DNA of 35,212 nt, from assembly GCA_018266765.1 (NCBI GenBank), contig JAFDZU010000047.1, forward strand, positions 16,058 through 51,269, written 5' to 3'. Below are positions 34,582 to 35,212 of the stretch, in pieces. The stretch comes from Bacteroidota bacterium (GTDB lineage: Bacteria; Bacteroidota; Ignavibacteria; Kapaibacteriales; UBA961). Under the pieces are notes generated by a model. The model was not told the DNA's origin and did no database searches. It saw nothing but the letters and a program-made list of their open reading frames with translations. Within the stretch, counting starts at the first letter, position 1, and the number at the start of each line of letters is the position of its first letter. The translations under genes and the position numbers were made by a program.

Positions 34582-35212
34582 AAAACATCCTTTAACATGA
34601 AAATGCACAAGTAAAAAAAAAGTCTATAATCTAGAACAAACTTTGATGTAGACTTGAACAAATGTATCTTCGAGAAAAAAGTAGTATGAACCCATGACAT
34701 CGGTTTGGAAATATGGCGGTTGAAGTGTTTCTATTCCCGTCAAGGCAGGAATTATAACAGCCCTTCAACAATAATCTAACTAAAAATCTATATCACGAGA
34801 ACAACACCTTTAGAGCCCCGTCAGGGGTGAAATATTGGTAGAAAACAAAGCCATCGCTTCACTTCCAAGAGTTCCGTCAGGAACGTAATATCGCTTATGA
34901 TATATATTCTGCCACTACGTGGCTTGATCAAGACCGAGACATGATTTTCTACCGATATATTCCCTACGGGAAATAAGAAATATATGATGATTATATTTCT
35001 ACAAACAGTGCGCTCGTGACGGAGCTTGAATAATTCCGTAGGAATGTTCTGTTTGTAGTTGAGTGGCGTAGAACCAAAGACTTTAATTCCGTAGGAATGA
35101 CCTAATTATCAGTCACGGAAGAAAAAATACAATCCATTCCACCCAAAAAATCCTATAGACCTATTAAAAGTCAGTTAGTAACAACTAACCCGACGGGAAA
35201 AAATAATCTTTT
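34582..35212. other. Gene-free region at the right end
   Basis: No protein-coding frame is supported. The first 100 bases contain a weak inverted repeat (AAGTCTA at 34620-34626 with TAGACTT at 34649-34655) next to a nine-A run; on the minus strand this would look like a terminator for a gene beyond the right edge. The rest is the palindromic repeat cluster given separately. Confidence 0.55.
34719..35098. repeat. Cluster of eight short palindromes with a GT(C)A core
   Basis: Palindromes at 34733-34752, 34816-34827 (CCCC-GTCA-GGGG), 34871-34884 (GTTCC-GTCA-GGAAC), 34911-34923 (GCCAC-TAC-GTGGC), 34960-34972 (TTCCC-TAC-GGGAA), 35012-35025 (GCTC-GTGACG-GAGC), 35033-35045 and 35086-35098 (both ATTCC-GTA-GGAAT). 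Arms differ but stay complementary; loops are GT(C)A in one orientation or T(G)AC in the other. Longer inverted arms enclose some of them: GTTGAAG 34719-34725 with 34763-34769, GGTAGAAAA 34837-34845 with 34945-34953, and CTACAAACAG 34999-35008 with 35049-35058. This is most likely a pile-up of a dispersed intergenic repeat family. Confidence 0.8.

Noticed and set aside
34719-35098. CRISPR array
   Set aside because: Repeats are not identical or regularly spaced, their orientation varies, and there are no cas genes nearby.

Overview
The window reads as chromosomal DNA of an AT-rich member of the Bacteroidota/Chlorobiota side of the FCB group (Ignavibacteria- or Kapabacteria-like). Four lines of evidence agree: three proteins end in a type IX secretion (T9SS) type-A-like C-terminal domain; the rpoZ-coaBC gene order is Bacteroidota-like; several genes have promoters of the Bacteroidota form TTTG/TTyN-N19-TAnnTTTG; and Shine-Dalgarno sequences are mostly weak or absent. 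The exact lineage is inference.

Layout. 1-71 is the start of a leftward SDR oxidoreductase. 487-5692 is housekeeping on the + strand: a BI-1/YccA membrane protein, RNA polymerase omega, then coaBC, an RNase HI-like protein and apolipoprotein N-acyltransferase. 5862-13768 is an envelope and secretion block: a small Fn3-like exported protein, an MXAN_6640-like metalloprotease with a T9SS tail, an ECF sigma factor overlapping a one-pass membrane protein that also ends in a T9SS-like tail, two tandem DUF1573 proteins, and (leftward) an M1 aminopeptidase with a T9SS tail behind an FkbM methyltransferase.

14951-22575 is a defence island whose base use and gene content look acquired: a PLD-nuclease/SNF2-helicase fusion, a DUF1016 (YhcG-type PDDEXK) nuclease and an Eco57I-class methylase. 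The methylase carries a one-base frameshift and is followed by an orphan second C-terminal tail, suggesting a past swap of its target-recognition region. 22613-28911 (leftward) is a canonical type VI secretion membrane/baseplate sub-cluster, tssL-tssM-tssA, with no other T6SS genes in view.

29138-34581 holds fluC overlapping an MFS transporter, an HvfC-like (DUF2063) protein, a LipM/LplA-family enzyme, glutaryl-CoA dehydrogenase and a cupin protein. The last 630 bases have no gene but carry at least eight short palindromes with a shared GT(C)A core, some nested in longer inverted repeats: a dispersed-repeat cluster.

The observations most worth following up are the sigma/T9SS-tail membrane protein pair, the defence trio with its recombination scar, the palindrome cluster, an intrinsic terminator lying inside the signal-peptide codons of the metalloprotease, and the canonical T6SS pieces in a T9SS-bearing organism. 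No tRNA, rRNA, CRISPR or intact insertion sequence was seen.
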